From: Oscillospiraceae bacterium
Lineage (GTDB): Bacteria; Bacillota; Clostridia; Oscillospirales; Oscillospiraceae
Assembly: GCA_009787625.1 (NCBI GenBank)
Contig: WQSX01000025.1
Coordinates: 1-39,529, forward strand
Direction of reading: 5' to 3'
Length of the DNA stretch: 39,529 nt
In this document: one piece after another, positions 25,022-33,005 of the stretch
Layout: each line of letters opens with the position of its first letter
Position numbering within the stretch: the stretch's first letter is position 1
The notes under the pieces: model-generated
Told to the model about the DNA's origin: nothing
Database searches by the model: none
What the model saw: the letters and a program-made list of their open reading frames with translations, nothing else
Translations under genes and position numbers: made by a program

Positions 25022-26266
25022 ATGAAAATAGTAGATGTTGTATGCGCCCCCGGCAGAACCGGATTTTATTTTGACGATCAGCTTGCTATCAAGCAGGGTG
25101 CGACTGCTGATGGAAGTAGGTACAGAGGTACTCCCGTGACGGACGGGTTTATTGCAGTGAGGCAAGCAGGGGAGGCTATCTCGGTTATGCTGGTCTTAGA
25201 GGATGGGCAGATTGCTTGGGGTGACTGTGCGGCAGTGCAGTATTCGGGTACGGGTGGACGTGATCCTCTGTTTCTTGCCGAAAATTTTATTCCATTTATC
25301 GACGAGCATATAAAGCCGGCCCTTGTTGGGCAGGAAATAACAACATTTCGTGAGATGGCTGACAAAATTGAAAAGATGGAAGTAGATGGAAAACTTATCC
25401 ACACCGCGATTCGTTACGGTGTGAGTCAAGCCATTTTAGATGCGGTGGCAAAGTCTATGCACAAGCAAATGTGTGAAGTCATTGCCGCAGAGTACGGTAC
25501 TTCCCTCTGCACAGAGGCAATTCCAATTTTCACACAGAGCGGCGACAATAGATATGACAATGCAGACAAAATGATTATTAAAGGTGCCGAAGTTTTGCCG
25601 CATGCGCTTATAAATAATATAGATAAGCTCGGTGAACGTGGGGAACTGCTTGAGCAATATCTCTATTGGCTCCGTGAACGCATTATTACACTCAGGGCAA
25701 GCGAAGACTATATGCCGATTTTACATCTCGATGTCTATGGTACAATTGGAAACATCTTTGGTTCAGATATTTCGGCCATGGCGGATTATATGTCAAAACT
25801 TGAGCGTGCGGCATATCCATTTAAGGTTCGTGTTGAGGGACCTATGGATGTGGGCGACAGAGATAAGCAGATGTATGCACTTAAAGAGCTTACCAGGGTT
25901 ATAGATGAGCGTGGCATAGGTGTTGAAATTGTCGCTGATGAATGGTGCAATACTCTTGAAGATATAAAGTATTTTGCTGACAACAAGGCGGGGCATATGC
26001 TCCAGATTAAAACTCCCGACCTCGGCGGAATCGGAAATACTGTTGAAGCGGTTCTCTATTGCAAAGAACATGGAATTGGCGCTTATCAGGGTGGCACATG
26101 CAATGAGACAGACCGCTCGGCGGCGGTATGTGTTCATATTGCAATGGCGACCAATCCTGACCAGATTCTCGCAAAACCGGGCATGGGTGTAGACGAGGGT
26201 TACATGATTGTGTATAATGTAATGCAACGAATACTTGCGGTAATGAAAGCTAGAGGAAACAAATGA
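25022..26266 (+). CDS. mal: Methylaspartate ammonia-lyase
   Basis: This 414-aa enolase-superfamily enzyme removes ammonia from 3-methylaspartate to give mesaconate. The start ATG 25022 has GAAAGGAAAG upstream; 54 in-frame codons upstream cover the hairpin repeat and are not coding. His194 (VLPHALINN) and Lys330 (QIKTPDLGG), the two catalytic bases of the Clostridium tetanomorphum enzyme (His194, Lys331), are present. Metal ligands fit ILHLDVYG, RVEGPMD and VADEWCN. It overlaps the next gene by ATGA. Confidence 0.96.
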   Translation: MKIVDVVCAPGRTGFYFDDQLAIKQGATADGSRYRGTPVTDGFIAVRQAGEAISVMLVLEDGQIAWGDCAAVQYSGTGGRDPLFLAENFIPFIDEHIKPALVGQEITTFREMADKIEKMEVDGKLIHTAIRYGVSQAILDAVAKSMHKQMCEVIAAEYGTSLCTEAIPIFTQSGDNRYDNADKMIIKGAEVLPHALINNIDKLGERGELLEQYLYWLRERIITLRASEDYMPILHLDVYGTIGNIFGSDISAMADYMSKLERAAYPFKVRVEGPMDVGDRDKQMYALKELTRVIDERGIGVEIVADEWCNTLEDIKYFADNKAGHMLQIKTPDLGGIGNTVEAVLYCKEHGIGAYQGGTCNETDRSAAVCVHIAMATNPDQILAKPGMGVDEGYMIVYNVMQRILAVMKARGNK

Positions 26267-27621
26267 AAAACGAGTATAGAATACTTTCTACAACTGCAAT
26301 ACTGGGATATGGGTTTCCGATTGAGTCTTTTGAAGAGGGCATGAAGCGTGATCCTCACCTGATAGCTGTTGATGCAGGGTCAACAGACCCCGGGCCGTAT
26401 TATCTCGGAGCGGGAGTCTCGTTCACAGACCGTGGTGCTGTGAAGCGCGACCTCGAATTTATGATAAAAGCGGGAGTAGAGCGCAAAATTCCCGTATGCA
26501 TAGGCACTGCCGGAGGAAGCGGTGGTGAGCCGCATGTGAAGTGGAATCAGGAGATTATTGAGGAAATCGCAAGGGAAAATAACCTAAACTTCAAGCTCGC
26601 TGTTATTCATGCCGAGCTACCAAAAGAATTGGTGAAAAATGCTTTTAAAGATGGAAAAATCGACAAATCAAAGCCGGCACCGCTGACGCTTAAGCTTATT
26701 GAAGAAACCACTCGCATTGTAGCCCAAATGGGCATTGAGCCTTTTATCAAGGCATATGAGGGCGGAGCTGATGTAATTTTAGCCGGGCGTGCATATGACC
26801 CAGCTGTTTTTTCTGCTATAGCGGTCGCAAACGGTTACGACATGGGACTTGCAACTCACTTGGGAAAAATACTGGAATGCGCGGCTATATGTGCGTTGCC
26901 GGGGAGTGGCTCGGACTGCATGTTTGGTTATATCGGGGAGGATTATTTCCGAGTTGAGCCTTTGAGTAATGTGAGAAAATGTACTACTGTTTCGGTTGCG
27001 GCACACACGCTCTATGAAAAAAGTGACCCCAGCATTCTGCCGGGTCCGGGTGGTCACTTAGACTTAACGGAGGCGCATTTTGAGCAGGAGACAGATAGTA
27101 TTGTGCGCGTGAGCGGAAGTAAATATGTGAAAAGTAGTAACTATGCGCTGAAGCTTGAAGGTGCCAGAAAAATTGGCTACCGCACAGTGTCAATAGCCGG
27201 AACTCGTGACCCGATTATGATGGAGCAGATGGACAACATCATAAAAGGTGTAAAAGAGCGGGTGGCGGATAACTTTAAAGACAAAGATGTAAAGTATGAC
27301 TTGAGTTTTATCGTTTACGGCAGAGACGGTGTAATGGGCGCGCTCGAACCTCTGCGAAATTCATCAAAATCGCACGAATTCGGTATTGTCATTGAGGCAA
27401 TAGCCGACACACAGGAGCTTGCCAACACAATCTGTGCAACGGCACGCTCGACCATGTTACACTACGGCTATGAGGGTCGCAGAGCCACCGCAGGAAACCT
27501 TGCGTTCCCATACTCACCAAGCGATTTCAAAGCAGGAGAGGTTTATGCGTTTAGTGTCTACCACCTGATGCAGGTAGATGACCCCGCAGAATATTTCAAA
27601 ATTGATTATATAAACTTGTAG
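26263..27621 (+). CDS. AtuA family protein (DUF1446)
   Basis: This 452-aa protein belongs to the family of acyclic terpene utilization protein AtuA, whose reaction is not well defined. The N-terminal segment VDAGSTDPGPYYLGAG and GTAGGSGGEPH look nucleotide- or acid-binding, and GYEGRRATAGNLAFPYSPSD is a conserved C-terminal motif. It overlaps mal by ATGA and is followed by DUF4387, the usual partner. Context suggests it handles mesaconate, citramalate or their thioesters (inference). Its TAG stop belongs to a GTAGGGGC repeat. Confidence 0.85.
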   Translation: MKNEYRILSTTAILGYGFPIESFEEGMKRDPHLIAVDAGSTDPGPYYLGAGVSFTDRGAVKRDLEFMIKAGVERKIPVCIGTAGGSGGEPHVKWNQEIIEEIARENNLNFKLAVIHAELPKELVKNAFKDGKIDKSKPAPLTLKLIEETTRIVAQMGIEPFIKAYEGGADVILAGRAYDPAVFSAIAVANGYDMGLATHLGKILECAAICALPGSGSDCMFGYIGEDYFRVEPLSNVRKCTTVSVAAHTLYEKSDPSILPGPGGHLDLTEAHFEQETDSIVRVSGSKYVKSSNYALKLEGARKIGYRTVSIAGTRDPIMMEQMDNIIKGVKERVADNFKDKDVKYDLSFIVYGRDGVMGALEPLRNSSKSHEFGIVIEAIADTQELANTICATARSTMLHYGYEGRRATAGNLAFPYSPSDFKAGEVYAFSVYHLMQVDDPAEYFKIDYINL

Positions 27622-27644
27622 GGGCGACCGTCCTCGGTCGCCCG
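27618..27644 (+). repeat. GTAGGGGC palindromic repeat (copy 5)
   Basis: GGGGCGACCG and CGGTCGCCCG pair around TCCT. The TAG at 27619-27621 is the stop codon of the AtuA-family gene. Confidence 0.7.
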
Positions 27645-27686
27645 CGCATGAGCGTGAAATAAAAAACTCAGCAAAAAGGAGAGCCT

Positions 27687-28004
27687 ATGAAAACAAAAAT
27701 TACAGATATTGCAAGTGTTATTCGCAGTAAAAATTCCGGACCGTATGAAATCACATTTGACATTATTTTCAACGAGCGCAAGGATTTTGAGAGGATTTGT
27801 AACTTAAAATGCATAAATGAAGAACTAATTTGTTCATTATATGGCTTGACATCTGATAAAATTGTGAGTATCATAGCATTTGTTCCTGCAAAAGCAATAA
27901 AAGCTACAATTAAGCGTCCGCTTTGTTCGGGCGATATTGGAGAAACAGATGTTTATGGTGCCCAGCAGCACGCACCACTACTCAACTTAGAGTTTGATAT
28001 GTAA
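27687..28004 (+). CDS. DUF4387 protein
   Basis: This 105-aa protein matches DUF4387 proteins found next to AtuA-family genes; in some organisms the two are fused. The motif IRSKNSGPYEITFDIIF is characteristic. AAAAGGAGAG precedes ATG 27687. It is cytoplasmic with no cysteine-cluster motif. It probably forms the small subunit of an enzyme with the preceding gene. The reaction is unknown. Confidence 0.85.
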   Translation: MKTKITDIASVIRSKNSGPYEITFDIIFNERKDFERICNLKCINEELICSLYGLTSDKIVSIIAFVPAKAIKATIKRPLCSGDIGETDVYGAQQHAPLLNLEFDM

Positions 28005-28010
28005 TCGGAT

Positions 28011-28030
28011 ATCTCCTGAAAGCAGGAGAT
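28011..28030 (+). other. Intercistronic perfect hairpin
   Basis: ATCTCCTG, AAAG loop, CAGGAGAT: eight perfect pairs with no T-run. It lies just before the GGGAGG ribosome site of the next gene, so it could modulate expression or stabilise mRNA. Confidence 0.5.
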
Positions 28031-28048
28031 ACGAAGGGAGGAATGATA

Positions 28049-28975
28049 ATGCCTTATTCAGCTAGAATGCAAAAAAGCCACCTTTACAGTATTTTTTTTG
28101 CACCAAGAGGTGGTGAGCGTATGGCTGACCTCGGAATGCAAATTGCACAGCTCTATTTGAGTCCGTTTGATAAACTTATCGGGCTTATTGGTGTTGCAGG
28201 TAGCGGTAAAAGTATGATTATAAAAGGCATGTTTCCCGGACTTGAGCTGACAAATGATGACGAAGGCGTAAATATAAGACCGTTACCACTATTTAATGTT
28301 GATGAGACCGGATTTTATACCGCCCACACATACCACCTTGATATACGATTTGAATCGGCATTCATGCAAATGCATGAGCTTGCCGATGCTATACTCTATG
28401 CAGTAGGCAAAGGTAAGCGTGTTATCGTGGAACATTTTGATCTCATTTATCCGCATCTCGGCGGAAGAAATGCCCATATGCTCATCGGCATAGGCGAGGA
28501 GGTCATAATAACACGTCCAACTCTATTCGGTCCGCGACCACAAGAGATAAGCGACATTGTGTTTAAGTCTGTAACTACGAGGCTGAGAATACACACTGTT
28601 GAGGACTTGTGTGAGTTTTGCCTTAGAAAGCAAGGGGTTGACCCTCATATGTATGACCACGCTGAAGTCCGCAATGGTTTCATTTTAAGTTTTGTGCGAA
28701 AACCGGAAATTGATTTTGACCTTCTTGAAAAGCAGGTCAATCAGTTGATAGAAGATGATGTTGACATATCATATGCAAATGAAACCCACATTTTGATTGA
28801 CGATGAGTTGCATGAGTGTACCGGTCCCAGAATGCATGTGCGCAGTACAGGGGAGATAGAAAAATTCACACTGCTCAAAGAACTCTTGCAAGAACCTATA
28901 ACAGACCTGTATCTACTTGTTGGGGTTGTAGGGGAGATAGACGATGTGAATGATTTGAACCATATTGTACTTTAA
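28049..28975 (+). CDS. P-loop protein with alanyl-tRNA synthetase second-additional-domain-like region
   Basis: This 308-aa protein begins MPYSARMQKSHLYSIFF; ATG 28049 is preferred over 28043 because GGGAGG then has 7-nt spacing. A P-loop GVAGSGKSMIIKG (about residues 50-62) is followed by LELTNDDEGVNIRPLPLF. The middle and end resemble proteins annotated as containing the alanyl-tRNA synthetase second additional domain: LDIRFESAFMQMHELADAI, IVEHFDLIYPHLGGRNAHML and a HECTGPRMHVRSTGEIEKF tail, with His and Cys that may bind metal. There is no membrane segment. Such proteins occur near glutamate fermentation genes in clostridia as far as I recall. Actual function is unknown; an ATP-dependent step or regulation is possible. 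Confidence 0.65.
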   Translation: MPYSARMQKSHLYSIFFAPRGGERMADLGMQIAQLYLSPFDKLIGLIGVAGSGKSMIIKGMFPGLELTNDDEGVNIRPLPLFNVDETGFYTAHTYHLDIRFESAFMQMHELADAILYAVGKGKRVIVEHFDLIYPHLGGRNAHMLIGIGEEVIITRPTLFGPRPQEISDIVFKSVTTRLRIHTVEDLCEFCLRKQGVDPHMYDHAEVRNGFILSFVRKPEIDFDLLEKQVNQLIEDDVDISYANETHILIDDELHECTGPRMHVRSTGEIEKFTLLKELLQEPITDLYLLVGVVGEIDDVNDLNHIVL

Positions 28976-29004
28976 TATTCCATCAATTTATACGTAATAA
29001 ACCA

Positions 29005-29033
29005 TTGCACTTTTTTGAAAACTGTACTATTAT
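29005..29033 (+). promoter_or_regulatory. Possible promoter of the XRE regulator
   Basis: TTGCAC (29005-29010), 17-nt spacer and TATTAT (29028-29033) lie 115 nt before the regulator start. Confidence 0.4.
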
Positions 29034-29147
29034 GAGCAGTAAGTATTTTTTATTAACTGTAGGCATTGAATGCTATTTTGCTATTTATTTTAGTTGTATT
29101 TATCTTGAAGGGGATAAAATAAATTTTTTTAAAGGAGAGGGATCAAA

Positions 29148-29552
29148 ATGACAAACGACATAGTGGATTTTGACAAAAGACTGACAAAAGCAATGGATGA
29201 AAGAGGCGTATCGCAGGCAGATTTATGTAGAATGACAGGGCTTGCATCGTCGATGGTATCACATTACTGCACCGGACAGCGAATGCCGTCAATAGCTGCG
29301 GCGCTGAAAATTGCCAAGGCATTGGGAACGACTGTCAGCTTTCTTGCCTATGGCGAGAGGAGAAAAAGTGCCGGAGCGGAAATGCAAGTAGAAGAAGCAG
29401 AAGGTGTTCCATATGGTGGCAAGAGATCACTTATCACTGACAATGACGACAAAGAAGAGTTGATTGATAAAATTTGCTTGCTCAACAATGCGGGTCAGGC
29501 AAAAGTGTTGGAGTATATTGAGGACATGCTATCTACGGGCAAATATAAGTAA
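29148..29552 (+). CDS. XRE-family helix-turn-helix regulator
   Basis: This 134-aa DNA-binding protein has an N-terminal HTH of the Cro/C1 type, residues about 12-66, with VSQADLCRMTGLASSMVSHY as helices 2 and 3. The C-terminal 65 residues are charged and unassigned. The start ATG 29148 has AAAGGAGAGG upstream. It is followed by obg after 86 nt, with the grdD-like start element in between. Targets unknown. Confidence 0.85.
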   Translation: MTNDIVDFDKRLTKAMDERGVSQADLCRMTGLASSMVSHYCTGQRMPSIAAALKIAKALGTTVSFLAYGERRKSAGAEMQVEEAEGVPYGGKRSLITDNDDKEELIDKICLLNNAGQAKVLEYIEDMLSTGKYK

Positions 29553-29556
29553 TCGC

Positions 29557-29638
29557 CGAATGATGCACAACATGACCATCACTTTTAAATGGTTGTTTTG
29601 TGACTTGAGGCATAGCGAAAAGGGAATAGGTCATAAGA
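29557..29638 (+). promoter_or_regulatory. Start-proximal element shared with grdD leader
   Basis: The 82 nt directly before obg align with 11756-11834 before grdD: AATGATGCAC, ATGACCAT, ATGGT-GTTTTGTG, GAAA-GG and GGTCATAA occur in the same order and end at the start codon. ATGACC and GGTCAT form inverted arms. About two thirds of positions match by eye. Confidence 0.55.
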
Positions 29639-30910
29639 ATGTTCGTAGACAAGGCGGAGGTATCAGTCAAGGCAGGCAAAGGTGGCAATGGTGCGGTATC
29701 GTTCCACCGTGAGAAGTACATATCAGCAGGTGGTCCGGATGGCGGCGACGGTGGTCGCGGCGGTAACATCATATTACGCACAGATACAAACATGTCAACA
29801 CTCATGGATTTTCGTTACAAAAAAAAGTATGTCGCACCAAACGGTGTCGATGGTTCGAGCGGAAATAAGTCAGGAAAAGACGGAAAAGACTTAGTTATTC
29901 GTGTACCAAACGGAACGCTTATACGCGATAAAGATAGCGATGCAATAATAGCTGATATGTCAAACGAAGAAACATTTAAACTGGCGCGTGGCGGCAATGG
30001 CGGATGGGGAAATCGTCACTTCGCCACACCCACGCGCCAAGCTCCAAGGTTCGCAAAAGCAGGTCTCCAGGGTGAGGAGATGAACGTTATACTGGAACTA
30101 AAACTACTCGCAGACGTAGGGTTGATTGGTTATCCCAACGTAGGCAAATCAACACTGCTTTCGGTGGTGTCAAAGGCTAACCCCAAAATCGCTGATTATC
30201 ACTTCACAACTCTGTTCCCAAATTTGGGCGTGGTTTATGTGGGGGAAAACAGCTCTTTTGTTATGGCTGATATTCCCGGCATAATTGAAGGAGCATCGGA
30301 CGGTGCCGGGCTTGGTCATGATTTTCTCAGGCACATAGACAGATGCCGTCTGTTTATTCATGTTGTAGACATTTCAGGTTCTGAAGGCCGCGACCCAATT
30401 GAGGATTTTAATACAATAAACTCAGAGCTTAGTAAATATAACCCTGAAGTCGCCGCAAGGCAACAAATTGTTGCGGCGAACAAAAGTGATATAATTCAAG
30501 ATGAAGAGCTTTATGAAAAATTTTGTGAGCATGTAAAAAAAGAGGGACATAAGCTGTTTAGAATCTCTGCCGCGACTACACATGGAGTTACAGACCTTGT
30601 AAATGCGGCGGCCGCAGAGCTTGTAAAACTTCCGCCAATAAAACGTTTTGAGCCGGATTACGTGCCAAAGCAGCAAATAAAAGGCAGTCCTGAAGAACTT
30701 GTCATTGAAAACTTTGACGATGTGTGGTCAATTGAGGGCGAGTGGATAGAGCGGCTCATGCGAAATGTAAACTTTGAAGATTATGAATCAAGAATGTTCT
30801 TCGATAGAGTTTTGAGAAATGCCGGAATATATAAACGACTCCAAGACATGGGCATTCAAGATGGAGATACCGTGAGCATATATAATATCGAATTTGATTT
30901 TGAAAGTTAG
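29639..30910 (+). CDS. obgE: Obg family GTPase
   Basis: This 423-aa ribosome-associated GTPase is essential in most bacteria. The glycine-rich Obg fold spans residues 1-158. The G domain has G1 GYPNVGKSTL, G3 DIPGIIEGA, G4 NKSD and G5 SAA. The C-terminal OCT domain, about residues 345-423, includes FDDVWSIEGEWIERLMRN. The start ATG 29639 has AAAAGGG upstream at 12 nt. All motifs are intact. Confidence 0.96.
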   Translation: MFVDKAEVSVKAGKGGNGAVSFHREKYISAGGPDGGDGGRGGNIILRTDTNMSTLMDFRYKKKYVAPNGVDGSSGNKSGKDGKDLVIRVPNGTLIRDKDSDAIIADMSNEETFKLARGGNGGWGNRHFATPTRQAPRFAKAGLQGEEMNVILELKLLADVGLIGYPNVGKSTLLSVVSKANPKIADYHFTTLFPNLGVVYVGENSSFVMADIPGIIEGASDGAGLGHDFLRHIDRCRLFIHVVDISGSEGRDPIEDFNTINSELSKYNPEVAARQQIVAANKSDIIQDEELYEKFCEHVKKEGHKLFRISAATTHGVTDLVNAAAAELVKLPPIKRFEPDYVPKQQIKGSPEELVIENFDDVWSIEGEWIERLMRNVNFEDYESRMFFDRVLRNAGIYKRLQDMGIQDGDTVSIYNIEFDFES

Positions 30911-30957
30911 TCAAGGATAATTCTTTCTTGACTAATGGGCGTGGTTTACTGTAAAAT
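30907..30957 (+). promoter_or_regulatory. Hairpin at the obg stop and possible promoter
   Basis: TTAGTCAAG (30907-30915) and CTTGACTAA (30927-30935) are perfect inverted repeats overlapping the obg TAG. The right arm doubles as TTGACT (30928-30933), 18 nt from TAAAAT (30952-30957), a plausible promoter of the next gene. Confidence 0.4.
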
Positions 30958-30996
30958 ATGCAAAGACATCTTATTTAAACGACAGGATAGGGATTT

Positions 30997-31830
30997 ATGA
31001 AAAAACTCGCGATTATAGTGCCTATAATTTCAATACTGGCAGGCGTAGGTGGATTTTTACTCAGAAGCCGCGAGCTAAACTATGTGTTTGACGACGTTAC
31101 AGGACTGCCCGGACGAGGAGCTCTCACAACAATGGTGCTTATAGCTTTTGTTGTCGCTAATCTGCTGGCAGCCCTAATATTTGGAATATGCATCTACAGA
31201 AAACGAAAGGCACCAAAAGGGTTTGATAATGCATTCGGTATTGACCCTATGTTTTATCCAATTGTTTTTGTTGTGATTGGAATTGTTTGGCTTGTCGGAA
31301 CATTTTTACTTTTTCAGTATCAGAGGTCAATCGGGGCGTTTGCTCTGACAGATAGCATTTATTTAATACTTTCAGCGCTTGCAGCAATATGTGTAACATT
31401 TTTTGCTATTGAAATGTATCAAGACTTTAGGCGAAAAGCGATATATGCACTAAGTTTAGTGCCCACAATTTTCCTGTGTTTCTGGCTAATTGTGCTATAT
31501 GACCAAAATGCAACAAATCCAATACTGCTGAGATTTGTGTATCAATGTCTGGCTATTGTATTTGCTTCACTTGCGTTTTATTTTACATCAGGATTTATAT
31601 ACAATAAGCCCGCACCGGGGAGAGCGGTGATATCATATTACTTATCAATTTTATTTAGCTCAATAACTCTTGCCGACGATATTCACATCGGGCAAAAGCT
31701 GATTTTTGGGGCAATTATCGGTGCAAGTTTGGTTCATCTATCAGTAATTCTCAGAAACCTTGAGCCCAAAGAGCCGGAAAAACTTAATGCGAAAGTAATA
31801 GCAGAGCAGATTGTGGATAATTTGCTGTAA
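30997..31830 (+). CDS. Polytopic membrane protein of unknown function
   Basis: This 277-aa protein has about eight hydrophobic segments, the first being [19 protein letters not shown] at residues 3-22, then segments near 43-67, 85-107, 115-140, 146-168, 175-200, 209-228 and 233-255. The C-terminus is a short charged tail. There are no catalytic motifs that I recognise. It lies between obg and pdxS with a weak AGGATAGGG ribosome site. Confidence 0.75.
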   Translation: MKKLAIIVPIISILAGVGGFLLRSRELNYVFDDVTGLPGRGALTTMVLIAFVVANLLAALIFGICIYRKRKAPKGFDNAFGIDPMFYPIVFVVIGIVWLVGTFLLFQYQRSIGAFALTDSIYLILSALAAICVTFFAIEMYQDFRRKAIYALSLVPTIFLCFWLIVLYDQNATNPILLRFVYQCLAIVFASLAFYFTSGFIYNKPAPGRAVISYYLSILFSSITLADDIHIGQKLIFGAIIGASLVHLSVILRNLEPKEPEKLNAKVIAEQIVDNLL

Positions 31831-31864
31831 ATCAACGAGCGAAGAGAAAGGTAATTCCATAAAC

Positions 31865-32737
31865 ATGAGATATCAGTATGAGGTAATAGGCGATAAACTA
31901 AAAAGTCTAAAAGGTGGGGTCATCATGGACGTGACAACTCCGGAACAGGCTAAATTTGCAGAGAAAGCAGGAGCCGCGGCTGTAATGGCTCTTGAACGTG
32001 TACCTGCCGACATAAGAGCCGCCGGTGGTGTTTCACGGATGAGCGATCCAAAAGTAATAAAAGAAATTCAGCATAGCGTGAAAATTCCTGTCATGGCAAA
32101 AGTACGTATAGGTCATTTTGTTGAGGCGGAAATACTTGAAGCTCTCGGAATTGACTGCATAGATGAGAGCGAAGTGTTGACACCGGCTGATGACATGTAC
32201 CATGTTGATAAGCGACAGTTTAAGACACCGTTTGTGTGCGGCGCTACAAATCTAGGCGAAGCGCTACGCCGTATAGAAGAAGGCGCAGTGATGATTCGCA
32301 CAAAAGGCGAGGCGGGAACAGGTGATGTAATTCAAGCTGTGCGCCACATGAGAACGATTAACAGCGATATTCGTAAACTACAATCCTCACGCGAGGACGA
32401 GCTTTTTAATAAAGCTAAAGACCTGCAAGTTTCATACGGGCTTGTGGTTTATGTACACAAAAACGGCCGTTTGCCTGTACTCAATTTCTCAGCAGGTGGT
32501 GTAGCAACCCCTGCAGATGCAGTGCTAATGGTGAAATTAGGCGCAGAGGGCGTTTTCGTAGGCTCAGGAATATTTAAGTCAGGCAACCCTGCAAAACGTG
32601 CGGCGGCAATAGTGAAAGCCGTTAAAAATTATGATAACAGCAAAATACTTGCTGAAGTATCAGAAGACTTAGGCAATGCAATGGTTGGTTTAAATGAAAA
32701 CGAAATAGAAATAATCATGGCTGAGCGTGGAATCTAA
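31865..32737 (+). CDS. pdxS: Pyridoxal 5'-phosphate synthase PdxS
   Basis: This 290-aa TIM-barrel synthase makes pyridoxal phosphate from ribose 5-phosphate, glyceraldehyde 3-phosphate and ammonia. The start ATG 31865 ([10 protein letters not shown]) is chosen by family N-terminus. Asp22 in [10 protein letters not shown], Lys79 in VMAKVRIGH and Lys147 in [11 protein letters not shown] are the catalytic residues. The usual glutaminase partner PdxT is not adjacent; tRNA-Leu follows. PLP is used by many amino-acid enzymes of this metabolism. Confidence 0.96.
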   Translation: MRYQYEVIGDKLKSLKGGVIMDVTTPEQAKFAEKAGAAAVMALERVPADIRAAGGVSRMSDPKVIKEIQHSVKIPVMAKVRIGHFVEAEILEALGIDCIDESEVLTPADDMYHVDKRQFKTPFVCGATNLGEALRRIEEGAVMIRTKGEAGTGDVIQAVRHMRTINSDIRKLQSSREDELFNKAKDLQVSYGLVVYVHKNGRLPVLNFSAGGVATPADAVLMVKLGAEGVFVGSGIFKSGNPAKRAAAIVKAVKNYDNSKILAEVSEDLGNAMVGLNENEIEIIMAERGI

Positions 32738-32765
32738 AAGAGAAATAAATTGCAAGAATTATAGT

Positions 32766-32795
32766 TTGACTGATAACCACATTTTGTGGTACAAT
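32766..32795 (+). promoter_or_regulatory. Predicted promoter of tRNA-Leu
   Basis: TTGACT (32766-32771), 18-nt spacer and TACAAT (32790-32795), 55 nt upstream of the mature tRNA. Confidence 0.55.
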
Positions 32796-32850
32796 TCTAG
32801 TGGTCAAACGGCATGTCAAGAAACAGAGCGTTAATAGTTGACGTGCATTT

Positions 32851-32935
32851 GCGGATGTGATGGAATTGGTAGACATGCAAGATTTAGGTTCTTGTGCCGA
32901 GAGGTGTGGGGGTTCGAGTCCCTTCATCCGCACCA
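32851..32935 (+). tRNA. tRNA-Leu (UAG)
   Basis: An 85-nt gene with acceptor GCGGATG paired with CATCCGC. The D-arm is TGGAATTGGTAGACA, the anticodon arm CAAGA-TTTAGGT-TCTTG gives anticodon TAG, and a variable arm is followed by GGGTTCGAGTCCC. CCA is encoded at 32933-32935. It reads CUA (and probably other CUN) codons. Confidence 0.95.
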
Positions 32936-32974
32936 TCTAACAGGTGCTCTTACGGCATTTGAGTTGTGAGAGCG

Positions 32975-32997
32975 CTTGTATTTTTATACAAGGATTT
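32975..32997 (+). terminator. Hairpin between tRNA-Leu and dxs
   Basis: CTTGTAT, TTTT loop, ATACAAG followed by GATTTTT: a small terminator-like hairpin. Its right arm contains the AAGG that is the best ribosome site for dxs, so it may also control dxs translation. Confidence 0.45.
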
Positions 32998-33005
32998 TTA
33001 CTAAT

